A stretch of DNA of 64,000 nucleotides, from positions 1,302,001 to 1,366,000 of the forward strand of contig CP108997.1 of NCBI GenBank assembly GCA_036226585.1. Direction: 5' to 3'. The stretch is from Streptomyces sp. NBC_00708. GTDB taxonomy: Bacteria; Actinomycetota; Actinomycetes; Streptomycetales; Streptomycetaceae. The translations under genes were made by a program, and so were the position numbers. The notes under the pieces are model-generated. The model did no database searches. It was not told the origin of the DNA and was given only the letters and a program-made list of their open reading frames with translations. Positions 45,395-54,219 of this stretch are shown piece by piece (position 1 is the first letter of the stretch; every line of letters starts with the position of its first letter).

Positions 45395-46624
45395 TCAGCA
45401 GTCGCACCCGCAGTCACAGCCGTCACAGCAGCTGCAGCAGTCGCAGCAGTTGCTGCACGCGTCGCAGCCGTCGCAGCAGTCCCCGCAGTCGCACTGACTG
45501 CACAGCCCCTCGCGCCGCTGACGCGACCAGGGGTCCTCGAAGGTGCCGCAGCACATCTGGCAGGTGCAGGCGAGGCCGGCCCACACCAGGCAGCCCACGA
45601 CGAGTCCGCGCCGGTCGCGCGGCGGCTCGGGCGGCAGGGGTCCGAAGGGCCCGCCCGGTCCCGTGGGCGCGTACGGATTGCCCGGCGGCGGCCCGAACGA
45701 GCCCGCGGGTCCCGTTCCTGACGGTTCGCCGGACACGGTCAGGAGCCCGCCGGATCCGTGGGAGCAGACGTCCGAGGCGAAGGCGCGGTCGACCGAGCGC
45801 CGCAGTTCGTGGGCCAGCAGCACGTGCGCGAGCCTGCCGTTGGTGAACTCCGCGTCCTTCAGTGCCAGCCGCACGCCCCGCAGCGCGTCGTCGCACAGCC
45901 GCCGGGCCTCGGCGCGCGAGGTGCCGGTCGCGGTGAGCGGGTTCCAGGCACCCGCGGCGGCGTCGGCCTCCTGATCCTCCACGGCGTCCAGCAGGTGGGC
46001 GAGGCGCCCGAAGAGGCGCCCGGCCTCGGCGAGCGGCTCGGCGTTCTGCGGCTTGCCCGCGAGGACGGCGGTGTGGGCGAAGGCGGCGGCCGTGGCGGTC
46101 TCGGTGGGCTCGGTGACCGTCAGCAGCGGGGTGCCGGGGCCGGCGAGGAGTTCGATGCCGGTCTGCCGGTCGACGGCGTCGACGAGGACCGCGGTGTCGA
46201 AGCCGAGCTGTGCGCCGGTGCGCGCCCCGGCCCGGTCCCAGCTCGCCGCCACCCGGCGGGCCGCCGCGGCCACCGGGCGGCGGGCCAACAGGCCGTCCCG
46301 GTCGGCGACGTGGTCCCGCACCTTCGCCGACGCCAGCACCAGCGAGACGGCGGCCGCCAGCCGGGCGCCCTCGCCGCGCGCGACGGGCGCGGTGCGCATG
46401 GACCGCAAGGGGCAGGGCCCGGCCGTGCGCCGCTGGCCGGCGGTGCGTTCGGTCTGAGCCTCCGTCAGGACCGAGACGATCAGGCCGTCGTAGTTGGTGA
46501 CGATCCGGGCGAACTGCCCGTGATCGGAGCGGAGCGCCAGACAGAGTCCGCAGAGGTGGGCCATCCACTCGGCCTTGAGCCCTTCGGACAGTCGATGCGT
46601 ACAGGGCCTGACGATTCCGAACAC
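45395..46624 (-). CDS. DUF5685-family protein with extreme Cys-rich tail
   Basis: A 409-residue protein. The N-terminal part (FGIVRPCTHRL, WMAHLCGLCLALRSDHG) has the Cys/His set typical of DUF5685, a helical family seen mainly in actinobacteria. A Gly/Pro-rich linker (about 310-350) follows. The last 36 residues hold 17 cysteines in CC, CDC and CDGC groups, with CQMCCGTF just before. The tail looks like a metallothionein-type metal site or a scaffold for modification. The GTG at 46624 is chosen; GGGGGA lies five to ten bases upstream. Function unknown. Confidence 0.85.
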   Translation of the reverse strand: MFGIVRPCTHRLSEGLKAEWMAHLCGLCLALRSDHGQFARIVTNYDGLIVSVLTEAQTERTAGQRRTAGPCPLRSMRTAPVARGEGARLAAAVSLVLASAKVRDHVADRDGLLARRPVAAAARRVAASWDRAGARTGAQLGFDTAVLVDAVDRQTGIELLAGPGTPLLTVTEPTETATAAAFAHTAVLAGKPQNAEPLAEAGRLFGRLAHLLDAVEDQEADAAAGAWNPLTATGTSRAEARRLCDDALRGVRLALKDAEFTNGRLAHVLLAHELRRSVDRAFASDVCSHGSGGLLTVSGEPSGTGPAGSFGPPPGNPYAPTGPGGPFGPLPPEPPRDRRGLVVGCLVWAGLACTCQMCCGTFEDPWSRQRREGLCSQCDCGDCCDGCDACSNCCDCCSCCDGCDCGCDC

Positions 46625-46931
46625 GGCCATCCCCCGGGAGTCGTTCACGTGTGCGCCGCACTCGGGCGCGGACGCGACGTGCATCGTATCGAGTGACCCG
46701 TTCACCCGTACGTCCCCCATGTCACCCGTACGGACCGGCGCATCATATTTTCTTTCTTCAGGCCCCTTTACCGGTACGAACCCTGACGAATCGCCATATC
46801 CTCTGCACCAGTACCGTCACGAATGCCCTGCGCGCCGCCTATCCCCTTGGCGCACGATCCGCATCATGGACGACCATAGGGATACGAAAGAGATGCGGAA
46901 CACCAAGGAACCGCGGTGAGAGGAGGCGTCC
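46625..46931. other. divergent promoter region of DUF5685 and sflA
   Basis: 307 bp, locally richer in A+T around 46740-46760 (a pyrimidine-rich run). A 17-codon ORF at 46866-46919 ends 12 bases before the sflA start but has no ribosome site. GAGAGGAGG at 46918-46926 is the sflA ribosome site. No other feature is recognised. Confidence 0.5.
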
Positions 46932-47375
46932 ATGGGATCGGTGCGCAAGGCGAGTGCCTGGCTGGGCCTCGTAGAGGACAACGACGAGCGGTACTACGAC
47001 GACGACGAGTACGCCGAGGGTGCACGGACCGGTACCGGTCAGGCCTGGGTGACCGACCCGCGGGTGCGGGTGGCCTCGGAGACGGCCGAGGAGACGGGCC
47101 GCCGGATCGCCACCGTGACCCCGGACAGCTTCCGTGACGCCCGCGCCATCGGCGAGCTCTTCCGGGACGGCGTCCCGGTGATCATGAACCTCACGTCCAT
47201 GGACTCCGCCGACGCCAAGCGCGTGGTGGACTTCGCCGCAGGGCTGATCTTCGGACTGCGCGGGTCGATCGACCGCGTGGCCACCCGGGTCTTCCTGCTG
47301 ACCCCCGCCGACACCCAGGTGATGAACGGCGAAGCCGCCGGCCGGCCGGCCGACGGCTTCTTCAACCAGAGCTGA
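46932..47375 (+). CDS. sflA: SepF-like cell-division protein, SflA type
   Basis: A 147-residue SepF-family protein. The N-terminal amphipathic helix [16 protein letters not shown] is the usual membrane anchor, followed by an acidic Asp/Tyr-rich linker. The SepF core ([25 protein letters not shown], then [27 protein letters not shown] split over two strands) covers about 60-135. Streptomyces has SepF plus the paralogues SflA and SflB, which affect hyphal branching and FtsZ assembly. I assign SflA from gene order next to an acyl-CoA dehydrogenase gene as in S. coelicolor (SCO1749, from memory). AGGAGG precedes the ATG. Confidence 0.85.
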   Translation: MGSVRKASAWLGLVEDNDERYYDDDEYAEGARTGTGQAWVTDPRVRVASETAEETGRRIATVTPDSFRDARAIGELFRDGVPVIMNLTSMDSADAKRVVDFAAGLIFGLRGSIDRVATRVFLLTPADTQVMNGEAAGRPADGFFNQS

Positions 47376-47390
47376 CCGCCCTCCGGGCGC

Positions 47391-48596
47391 TCATCGGAAC
47401 GCGTCCAGGCCGGTGAGCGCCTTCCCCAGGACCAGCTGGTGCATCTCCACGGTCCCCTCGTAGGTGAGCACCGACTCCAGGTTGGTCGCGTGCCGCATCA
47501 CCGGGTACTCCAGCGAGATCCCGTTGGCGCCGAGGATCGTGCGCGAGGTGCGGCAGATCTCGATGGCCTCCCGCACGTTGTTCAGCTTCCCGAAACTGAC
47601 CTGCTCGGGACGCAGCCGCCCCGCGTCCATCCGCTGCCCGAGGTGGTGGGCGAGCAGGATGCCCTTGTGCAGCTCGACGGCCATGTCGGCGAGCTTGGCC
47701 TGGGTGAGCTGGAAGCCGCCGATCGGCTTCCCGAACTGTTCACGGGTGCGCGCGTAGTCGACAGCCGCCTCGAAGCTCGACCGGGCCGCGCCCATGGCCC
47801 CCCAGACGATGCCGTAGCGGGCGTGGCTCAGACAGCTGAGCGGTCCGCGCAGACCGGTGACCCCGGGCAGGACGGCGTCCGCGGGCAGCCGCACCTCGTC
47901 CAGGATCAGCTCGCTGGTGACCGAGGCGCGCAGCGACCACTTGTGCCGGATCTCGGGGGCGGAGAAGCCCGGCGCGTCCGTCGGCACCACGAAGCCCCGG
48001 ATACCGGCGCCGGCCGGGCCCTCGTCGGTCTGCGCCCAGACGACCGCCACACCGGCGACCGAGCCGTTGGTGATCCACATCTTGCGCCCGCTGAGCACCC
48101 AGTCCTCGCCGTCGCGCTTGGCGTACGTGCGCATGGCGGCCGGGTCCGATCCGTGGTCCGGCTCGGTGAGGCCGAAGCAGCCGATGGTCTCGCCCGCCGC
48201 CATGCCGGGCAGCCACCGCTGCTTCTGCTCCTCGGAGCCGAAGCGGTGGATCGCGTACATGGCGAGGGAGCCCTGTACGGAGACGAGCGAGCGGATGCCC
48301 GAGTCGGCCGCCTCCAGCTCCAGGCAGGCCAGCCCGTACTGGACGGCGGTGGCGCCGGCGCACCCGTAGCCCTGGAGCGACATGCCGAGCGCGCCGAGGG
48401 CGCCGAGTTCACGGGCCAGCTCTCGGATGCCGGGGAGTTCCCCGTTCTCGTACCACTCGGCGATGTGCGGCAGGACGCGGTCGGCCGCCCAGGTGCGGAC
48501 GGTGTCGCGGATCGCGAGGTCCTCGGGGCTCAGCAGGTCGTCGACGCCGATCGGGTCGCGGGGGTCGAAGGGCGGGAGCTTCGAGGTGGTGGACAT
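47391..48596 (-). CDS. acyl-CoA dehydrogenase, glutaryl-CoA dehydrogenase-like
   Basis: A 401-residue FAD enzyme. GCFGLTEPDHGSDP, KMWITNG, REQFGKPI and the C-terminal TYEGTVEMHQLVLGKALTG are visible. The order and length resemble glutaryl-CoA dehydrogenase, which makes crotonyl-CoA and CO2, but the Glu-containing loop is EGTVEMH, not EGTHDIH, so the substrate is uncertain. It is convergent with sflA, with only 15 bp between stops. The AACTAGC palindrome (48663-48679) lies upstream. Confidence 0.9.
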   Translation of the reverse strand: MSTTSKLPPFDPRDPIGVDDLLSPEDLAIRDTVRTWAADRVLPHIAEWYENGELPGIRELARELGALGALGMSLQGYGCAGATAVQYGLACLELEAADSGIRSLVSVQGSLAMYAIHRFGSEEQKQRWLPGMAAGETIGCFGLTEPDHGSDPAAMRTYAKRDGEDWVLSGRKMWITNGSVAGVAVVWAQTDEGPAGAGIRGFVVPTDAPGFSAPEIRHKWSLRASVTSELILDEVRLPADAVLPGVTGLRGPLSCLSHARYGIVWGAMGAARSSFEAAVDYARTREQFGKPIGGFQLTQAKLADMAVELHKGILLAHHLGQRMDAGRLRPEQVSFGKLNNVREAIEICRTSRTILGANGISLEYPVMRHATNLESVLTYEGTVEMHQLVLGKALTGLDAFR

Positions 48597-48662
48597 GAGG
48601 GTGTGCCTCCGGCGGCTCGCACGGTACCGATGTCGGTGGGGGTGGCTCGAAATCCGGTCGAA

Positions 48663-48679
48663 AACTAGCAGCGTTAGTT
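48663..48679. promoter_or_regulatory. 17-bp palindromic operator, site C of three
   Basis: AACTAGCAGCGTTAGTT lies 66 bp upstream of the acyl-CoA dehydrogenase start. On the minus strand it reads AACTAACGCTGCTAGTT, then TTC, matching sites A and B. Confidence 0.65.
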
Positions 48680-48703
48680 ACGACGCCGTGCCGACGTTAC
48701 GAC

Positions 48704-50389
48704 TCAGTGCGCCGCGCGTCCAGAGCGCGCCGCCCCGGCCGGCCGGCGCCGGGCGGGCACCCGCAGCGGCACGTCGGCGCGTTCCGCGGACTCCCGGGGC
48801 GGCGCGTCGAGACGCTCCACGGACGCCCGGGGTTCGCACAGCTTCGGCGCGCACTCCATCACCCGGGGCAGCCGCAGCGCCGCCAGCCCCCCGAGCAGCA
48901 GCAGACCCGCACTGACCAGCAGCGTGATGTGCAGCCCGTCGATGAAGGCGTCCCGGGCCGTGGCACGCAGAACGGCACCCAGGGGCCCGCCCAGGTACGC
49001 GGCCTCCTGATAGGCCTCGCCGAGCGAGTGGGCGGCACCGGCGGCGGCCGACGCGGGGACGCCCTCGGCGTGCAGGCCCGCGAGGCCGGGGGTGTACGCG
49101 GCGTTCATGACACTGCCGAGCAGCGCTATCCCCATCCCGGCGCCCAGCTGGTACGAGGTCTCCCCGATCGCGGCCGCCCCGCCGGCCCGGTCCGCCGGGG
49201 CCTCGCTGAGCATCGACTCGTACGCACCGAACAGCGTGGACTGGAGGCCGAAGCCGAGCGCGACGAAGGCGGCGGTGAGCAGGGCGGGCCGGTCGTCGCG
49301 GCCCATCACGGTCAGCGTCAGCACCGAGGCGGCCGTCAGGACGAAGCCCCAGCCGACCATCCGGCGCGGCCCGATCCGGCGCAGGGTGTGGGAGCCGGTG
49401 GCGCCGGCGGCCATCGCGGCGAAGGTGAGCGGCAGCAGCCTGAGACCGGTCTCCAGGGGGCTGAGGCCCAGGACGAGCTGGAGGTACTGGACGGCGACGA
49501 GCTCCAGGCCGACCAGGGCGAGCATGGCGAGGACGATGCAGCCGACGGCGGCCGAGAAGGCGGGCCTGGCGAACATGCCGATGTCGATCAGCGGGTGGGT
49601 GCGCCGTCGCTGGCGGCGGACGAAGGCGACGAGCAGCGCGGCCCCGAGCAGCAGCGGTACCAGGGTGGCGACGCCGGTCAGCCCCTCGCCGGTGCCGGCC
49701 CGCTTCACGCCCAGCACCACACCGAGCACCCCGGCCGCCGCCATCAGCGCGCCGAGCACGTCCCAGGGGCCGTCGTCGTTGCCCCGGGACTCGGGGAGCA
49801 GCAGCCGGCCGACCGGCAGGATCAGGGCCATCAGCGGAATGTTGATCAGGAAGACCGAGCCCCACCAGAAGTGCTCGACGAGGAAGCCGCCGATGACGGG
49901 CCCGGTGGCGGCGCCGACGGCCGCGACCGCGGACCAGACGCCGATGGCGACGGCCCGTTCGCGCCGGTCGGGGAAGACCTGGCGCAGGATCGAGAGGGTG
50001 GCGGGCATGATCATCGCCCCGCCGACGCCGAGCAGGGCGCGGGCCGCGATGAGCACCCCCGCGCTGTCGGCCAGGGCGGCGACCGCGGAGGCGACCCCGA
50101 AGAGGGCGTAGCCGAGCAGCAGGACGCGCCGCCGTCCGACCCGGTCACCGAGGGTGCCGAAGAGGATCAGCAGGGAGGCGCAGACGAGCGGGTAGGCGTC
50201 CACGATCCACAGCAGGCCGGCGGCGCTGGGCCGCAGGTCCTCGGTGACGGCGGGCACGGCGACGTGCAGCACCGTCGCGTCGAGCGCCACGAGCAGCAGG
50301 CTGAGGCAGAGGACGACCAGGACGACCCAGCGGTTGGCACCGTCGGCGGCTGTGCGCAGGCGGATTCGGGCTGTGGGCGTCCCGGACAT
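48704..50389 (-). CDS. MFS drug exporter, DHA2 (14-helix) family
   Basis: A 561-residue major-facilitator protein with about 14 hydrophobic helices. The DHA2 motifs are visible: LDATVLHVAVPAVTEDL (motif D1), GTLGDRVGRRRVLL (motif A) and GPVIGGFLVEHFWWGSVFLINIP (motif C). GGGAGG before the ATG at 50389 fixes the start. A cytosolic Arg-rich tail of about 70 residues follows the last helix. It probably pumps lipophilic drugs or metabolites; no regulator gene is adjacent. Confidence 0.92.
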   Translation of the reverse strand: MSGTPTARIRLRTAADGANRWVVLVVLCLSLLLVALDATVLHVAVPAVTEDLRPSAAGLLWIVDAYPLVCASLLILFGTLGDRVGRRRVLLLGYALFGVASAVAALADSAGVLIAARALLGVGGAMIMPATLSILRQVFPDRRERAVAIGVWSAVAAVGAATGPVIGGFLVEHFWWGSVFLINIPLMALILPVGRLLLPESRGNDDGPWDVLGALMAAAGVLGVVLGVKRAGTGEGLTGVATLVPLLLGAALLVAFVRRQRRRTHPLIDIGMFARPAFSAAVGCIVLAMLALVGLELVAVQYLQLVLGLSPLETGLRLLPLTFAAMAAGATGSHTLRRIGPRRMVGWGFVLTAASVLTLTVMGRDDRPALLTAAFVALGFGLQSTLFGAYESMLSEAPADRAGGAAAIGETSYQLGAGMGIALLGSVMNAAYTPGLAGLHAEGVPASAAAGAAHSLGEAYQEAAYLGGPLGAVLRATARDAFIDGLHITLLVSAGLLLLGGLAALRLPRVMECAPKLCEPRASVERLDAPPRESAERADVPLRVPARRRPAGAARSGRAAH

Positions 50390-50924
50390 GCATCTACCTC
50401 CCAGAATGGTCCCTCGCACTCGGCGGGCCCACGGGACGCGGTGACCGCTGTTCCCCCCGGGGCCCGGCATCGACGGGCGAGTGATGCGTCAGCGTACGCG
50501 AGTTCGGCAGGGCCACACGTGGCCCATCTCATACCGCCCGACCCCGCGAAGTGTGGCGTACGCCACTGCGGCCGCGTCGGCCCGTGCCGCCACCGGGGAC
50601 CGCCGGGACCTGCGAGAACCCGCCCCGGGGCCGGCCGGCGACACCGTACGGCCCTCCGCCCGAAGCCGTACCGTAACCGGACTGACACCCTCCGTTCCGT
50701 TCCGCCGCGCTGTCGACAAACACACTTCGCGACCCCGGGAATTCTTCGCCGACACCGGCGAATTACATTCTCGAACAGGTATCGCAAAAGAACGGAAATG
50801 AATACGAGAGTTATTCAGACACCCTGGAAAAACCCGCCGACTGAGACATACTCCACATCACATCGTCATCACAAAGCGCCCGGATCGACCGGCGCGCCCA
50901 CTCACTCGCTGTAACGTCGATTGG
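50390..50924. other. 535-bp divergent intergenic region
   Basis: It separates the MFS gene from the PAP2 gene. GC content falls near 50700-50900. A 38-codon ORF at 50798-50914 (starting MNTRVIQTPW, ending TAA) has only a weak purine stretch before it. TAACGT at 50912-50917 can be the -10 for a leaderless PAP2 mRNA. Nothing else is recognised. Confidence 0.5.
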
Positions 50925-51944
50925 GTGCGTACCGACATCTTCGCCCGGCTGGACCGGGAGCCGGAACCGCCGAAGATAGAGACACCGCGGATGAGCCGTC
51001 ACCGCATCGCTCTCTTCGGCGGGACGTTGGCGTTCTATGTGGCCATCGTCGTTGCCGTGCTCATGTCGTCCTGGCTGGTGACCCTGGACTGGAAGGTCAT
51101 GCTCTTCCGGCCCTACCAGCAGTGGCCCGAGATCCACGCCGCCCTCGACTACTACGTGGTCCTCGGGCAGCGCGGACCCACGGCGGTCATGGTCGCCTGC
51201 TGGCTCGGCTGGCGCTCCTGGCGGCAGCACACCCTGCGTCCGCTGCTGACGCTCGGCGCCTCGCTGCTGCTGCTCAACCTGACGGTGGGCGCGGTCAAGA
51301 TCGGCCTCGGCCGGCTCGGCCCGCACTACGCCACCAGGATCGGATCGGCCGAGCTCTTCGCCGGCGGCGATATATTTCCGTCCGGCCACACCGCCAACGC
51401 CGTGGTGACCTGGGGCATCCTCGCCTACCTGGCCGCCACCCCACGGGCCAGGCGCTATCTGTCGGCCATGTCGGCGATCGTCTCGCTCGGCGTCGGCCTG
51501 ACGACGGTCTACCTCGGTACGCACTGGCTGAGCGACGTGCTCCTCGGCTGGGCGGCGGGCCTGCTGATCCTGCTGGGCCTGCCCTGGGTGGAGCCGCTGA
51601 TCACCCGCGCCGAGTACTGGATCTTCGCCGCCCGCGCACGGCTGGGCGCGCCGGGCAGCCGGCCCGCTCCCCCGGTGCCCGCCGACGACGCCCCGCTGCC
51701 CGTGCCGGCCGTACAGCCGGCCGCCGACGAGGCGGCGGCGCAGAGCCCGGCACACGGCACGGCCGGACGTCCTCCGGCCGCGGGCAGCCGCCCGCGGCCC
51801 CACCCCGCGCCCGCGGTGCATCCGGCCCACGCCGTGCGCTCGGAGCGGTCCCCGGTGACGCCGGCCGGCAGCCGCCGCCCGCCGCACGCGGACCGCGCGC
51901 CGCGCGGGGGCACGGCCCCGGCGAGGCCGGTCGCCGGCGGCTGA
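50925..51944 (+). CDS. PAP2-family membrane phosphatase
   Basis: A 339-residue protein with about six transmembrane helices (residues 30-215) and a long Pro/Ala/Arg-rich cytosolic tail. The PAP2 core shows FPSGHTANAV (catalytic His) and VYLGTHWLSDVLLGW (nucleophile His and Asp). The first motif is KIGLGRLGP and lacks the standard RP pair. Likely dephosphorylates a lipid phosphate or pyrophosphate. The GTG start at 50925, seven bases after TAACGT, suggests a leaderless message. Confidence 0.88.
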   Translation: MRTDIFARLDREPEPPKIETPRMSRHRIALFGGTLAFYVAIVVAVLMSSWLVTLDWKVMLFRPYQQWPEIHAALDYYVVLGQRGPTAVMVACWLGWRSWRQHTLRPLLTLGASLLLLNLTVGAVKIGLGRLGPHYATRIGSAELFAGGDIFPSGHTANAVVTWGILAYLAATPRARRYLSAMSAIVSLGVGLTTVYLGTHWLSDVLLGWAAGLLILLGLPWVEPLITRAEYWIFAARARLGAPGSRPAPPVPADDAPLPVPAVQPAADEAAAQSPAHGTAGRPPAAGSRPRPHPAPAVHPAHAVRSERSPVTPAGSRRPPHADRAPRGGTAPARPVAGG

Positions 51945-51951
51945 CGCCCGT

Positions 51952-52003
51952 CGTACGCACGTGGGGCCCCGACCATGTCCGGTCGGGGCCCCACATGCGT
52001 ACG
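51952..52003. terminator. long bidirectional terminator
   Basis: A 23-bp inverted repeat with one mismatch, loop ATGTCC, between the convergent PAP2 and I78 genes. The inner 14 bp (GTGGGGCCCCGACC) are perfect. Confidence 0.75.
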
Positions 52004-52021
52004 GAGAGGGTCACGGGCCGC

Positions 52022-52237
52022 TCAGCCGGTCCAGCAGCGCCGGACGACACCGCCGTCGACCTCGAAGTTGATCCGGCCGGCCAGGAACTCCATGGTGATG
52101 ACCGTGCCCGGCGGCAGGGCCCGTACGGTGGACCAGCCGCGCTCCCGGGCCCGCTGTTCGGCGGTCTCTGCGGAGAGCCCCACATACGCGCCGGTGGCGT
52201 CGTCGGGCTGGGCGGGAGGAGTCGGTATGGGTGCCAT
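52022..52237 (-). CDS. I78-family peptidase inhibitor
   Basis: A 71-residue protein of the I78 peptidase-inhibitor family (potato-inhibitor-I-like fold). AYVGLSAETAEQRARERGW, VRALPPGTVITMEFLAGRIN and the terminal RCW motif are characteristic. No signal peptide is seen. GAGAGG precedes the ATG at 52237. It could guard against intracellular serine protease activity, though no target is defined; the streptogrisin genes are 13 kb away. Confidence 0.85.
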   Translation of the reverse strand: MAPIPTPPAQPDDATGAYVGLSAETAEQRARERGWSTVRALPPGTVITMEFLAGRINFEVDGGVVRRCWTG

Positions 52238-52874
52238 GCCTCTCACCGTAGGCGCACGGGCGCGGAGGCGGTAGCCGGGGCCGCGCGCGGGCACACGGCA
52301 TCCCCACGTCCCTCACCGGTCACGCTTGTGTCACAGGATCACGACACGTGTTCCGCTCGAACCCCTTCACCCGAACGTGCGATTCACAACCGGACGGACA
52401 GTAATCGCACAGGCTCGCAAACGATCATCGGACCGGATCGCGGAAGACGGGAAAACGGGGGCGATTTCCACCTCGCGGCGAGGCTGAATTCCAGGACGGA
52501 AAATGTTCCGCAAAGACGCGCTTCGCCGGTAATTCATCCTCCCTTATCGCACCCTTATCCCACGGGGACGACAGGCACACCATAGGACAGGCTCACCGCG
52601 CACACCGGACCGTATAGCGGACAACCCGCTCCCACGCATTCCGGCACGCCGGGGCGGGGAGCCGTCCGGCCCGCGCGGGCGTACACGGCTCCCACGCCCC
52701 GTACCGGGCCGCCGAGGGCGGGCTTTATCCCGCTTTGTCGGCCGGACCCGTCGGGCCTCGCGTGCCCCGGCCGGATTCCGTACGGCTTCCCGCGTGACCC
52801 CGGCAGCGGCTCGCCCGTTGTCATCTTCGAGCCGGGAACCGCCCGGCGCACGTACCGAGTTCGAGGAGCCACCC
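52238..52874. other. 637-bp intergenic region
   Basis: The span upstream of the I78 gene and of the following plus-strand gene. From 52320 to 52560 the sequence is less GC-rich than its surroundings. I see no ORF with a good ribosome site, no tRNA and no clear repeat. Confidence 0.45.
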
Positions 52875-53657
52875 GTGCCGCGCATGCTCGACGTCAGCGA
52901 GGACGTACGCGCCGAGATCGGCGATGCCGAAGCCGACCGGCTGCTCGTCGGCGACAACGCCCCGGGCAGTTACGACTGCACCTCCTGCCGCACACCCGGC
53001 GACTCCGAGCAGGAGCGCACCAGCACGGTGCTGTTCGTCGGCGACGAGACGGCCGTGCTCGCCTTCGCGCACGCCAGCTGCATCCCCTCGCAGGTCGTCC
53101 AGGTCGCCGAGGAGCAGCTCCAGGGGGCCGTCCGCAGCATCACCGGCGAGCAGGGGGCGGCACCGGACCGGTCCGTCCCCGAGCAGGCCGTCCTCGGCAT
53201 CACCAGCGGCCTCGTCCTGATCGACGACGAACTGCACCCGGCCCTGGTCGTCGAGCCGACCGGCGCGATCGCCCGCCCGGGGACGGACGGCCGGGACGGC
53301 GACCAGTTCCTCCAGCTGCTCCTGGAACAGGGCTTCCAGCCGGTCCACCGCATGGAGCAGGTGCCGGACGTGCTGCACGGCTGGTCGATCCTGCTCGCGA
53401 TGGGCCAGCTGCACGCCGTGCTCCAGCCGGGTACGGGGGGCGGTGCCCCGGTCGCCTGGTGGCAGGCGCACGCGCCCCTCCAGGTCACCGAGGGCTGGCG
53501 GACCGCCGCCAACAAGTCGCAGACCGTGCTGGTCTACGCCGCCCCGGCGGGCTCCATCGGCCAGCAGCCCCGCGAGGACCTGCTCCGCGACGCGCTGGAG
53601 AAGGCGTCGGCCGCCGGACTCCTGGTCGCCGCGGCCATGCCGCTGGCCGGGACCTGA
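52875..53657 (+). CDS. conserved hypothetical protein with possible zinc site
   Basis: A 260-residue soluble protein. Early cysteines and histidine (C35, C38, H66, C69) could bind zinc. The centre has an FLQLLLEQGFQPVHRMEQVPDVLHGW stretch, and the C-terminus an ATP-independent-looking alpha/beta segment. No family name comes to mind; similar proteins are common in Streptomyces as far as I recall. The GTG at 52875 has GAGGAG upstream. The next gene starts two bases after its stop, so the two are co-translated. Confidence 0.75.
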   Translation: MPRMLDVSEDVRAEIGDAEADRLLVGDNAPGSYDCTSCRTPGDSEQERTSTVLFVGDETAVLAFAHASCIPSQVVQVAEEQLQGAVRSITGEQGAAPDRSVPEQAVLGITSGLVLIDDELHPALVVEPTGAIARPGTDGRDGDQFLQLLLEQGFQPVHRMEQVPDVLHGWSILLAMGQLHAVLQPGTGGGAPVAWWQAHAPLQVTEGWRTAANKSQTVLVYAAPAGSIGQQPREDLLRDALEKASAAGLLVAAAMPLAGT

Positions 53658-53659
53658 TC

Positions 53660-54139
53660 ATGACCGCGCACCCCGCGCGCCGACGGCGAACAGTTGTGTC
53701 CCCGACGGGTGTTTCCGCGGCGGGCCCGCATCCGACGGCCGACGGCGTCGTTGGCACCTACGTGCACTCATACGACCCCTCCCACCAGCGTCCGAGCCCG
53801 ATCCCTGCCATGCGTCCCTCGCAGGACCCCTCGGGCGGCCCGTCCCACACCCCGATCTACGACGCGCTGTACTCCGAGTACCGCCGTTCGTTCCGGGCGT
53901 TGCCGGGTGACCGGACCGGCGAGGAGAGTCTCGGCCTCCAGGCGCTCGGCAGCGGCCTCTTCGGCTCGCGCGCCCCGCTGCGCGGCCACTCCTCGCCCGG
54001 CGGAGCGGTGACGGCCACGACGGGCGACCGCACCGGCACGGGCACGCGCGCCGGTGGTCTCGGCAGCTGGCAGCGGGTGGGACGGCACGCGGGCCGCAGC
54101 AGGCCCGCCGCGCTGCCGCCCGGCTCACGGGACGCCTGA
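53660..54139 (+). CDS. hypothetical protein coupled to the preceding gene
   Basis: About 159 residues, low-complexity and Arg/Gly/Ser-rich except for a well-formed core (SHTPIYDALYSEYRRSFRAL followed by PGDRTGEE). No domain recognised. The ATG at 53660, with GGGA upstream, lies two bases after the preceding stop. A GTG at 53762 or an ATG at 53810 would give shorter forms that start closer to the conserved-looking core. It is probably partly disordered. Confidence 0.55.
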   Translation: MTAHPARRRRTVVSPTGVSAAGPHPTADGVVGTYVHSYDPSHQRPSPIPAMRPSQDPSGGPSHTPIYDALYSEYRRSFRALPGDRTGEESLGLQALGSGLFGSRAPLRGHSSPGGAVTATTGDRTGTGTRAGGLGSWQRVGRHAGRSRPAALPPGSRDA

Positions 54140-54153
54140 CCGCCCGTACGACG

Positions 54154-54192
54154 CAGCCCCGGACCGCTCGGTGACCGAGCGGTCCGGGGCTG
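54154..54192. terminator. perfect 39-bp palindrome, bidirectional terminator
   Basis: Two 19-base arms (starting CAGCCCCGGACCGCTCGGT) around a single central G, between the hypothetical gene and der, which are convergent. Confidence 0.75.
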
Positions 54193-54219
54193 TGTCGTGT
54201 CCCGTGACCTCGAAGGGGC

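Noticed and set aside
46866..46919. 17-codon ORF just before sflA
   Set aside because: It lacks a ribosome site and shows no codon bias. Only its end is close to the sflA ribosome site.
50798..50914. 38-codon ORF starting MNTRVIQTPW in the MFS/PAP2 gap
   Set aside because: Weak ribosome site, unusual codon use, overlap with the probable -10 of the PAP2 gene, and no recognised homologue.
52238..52874. tRNA or small gene in the lower-GC gap
   Set aside because: I found no T-loop consensus, no cloverleaf pairing and no ORF with a credible start.
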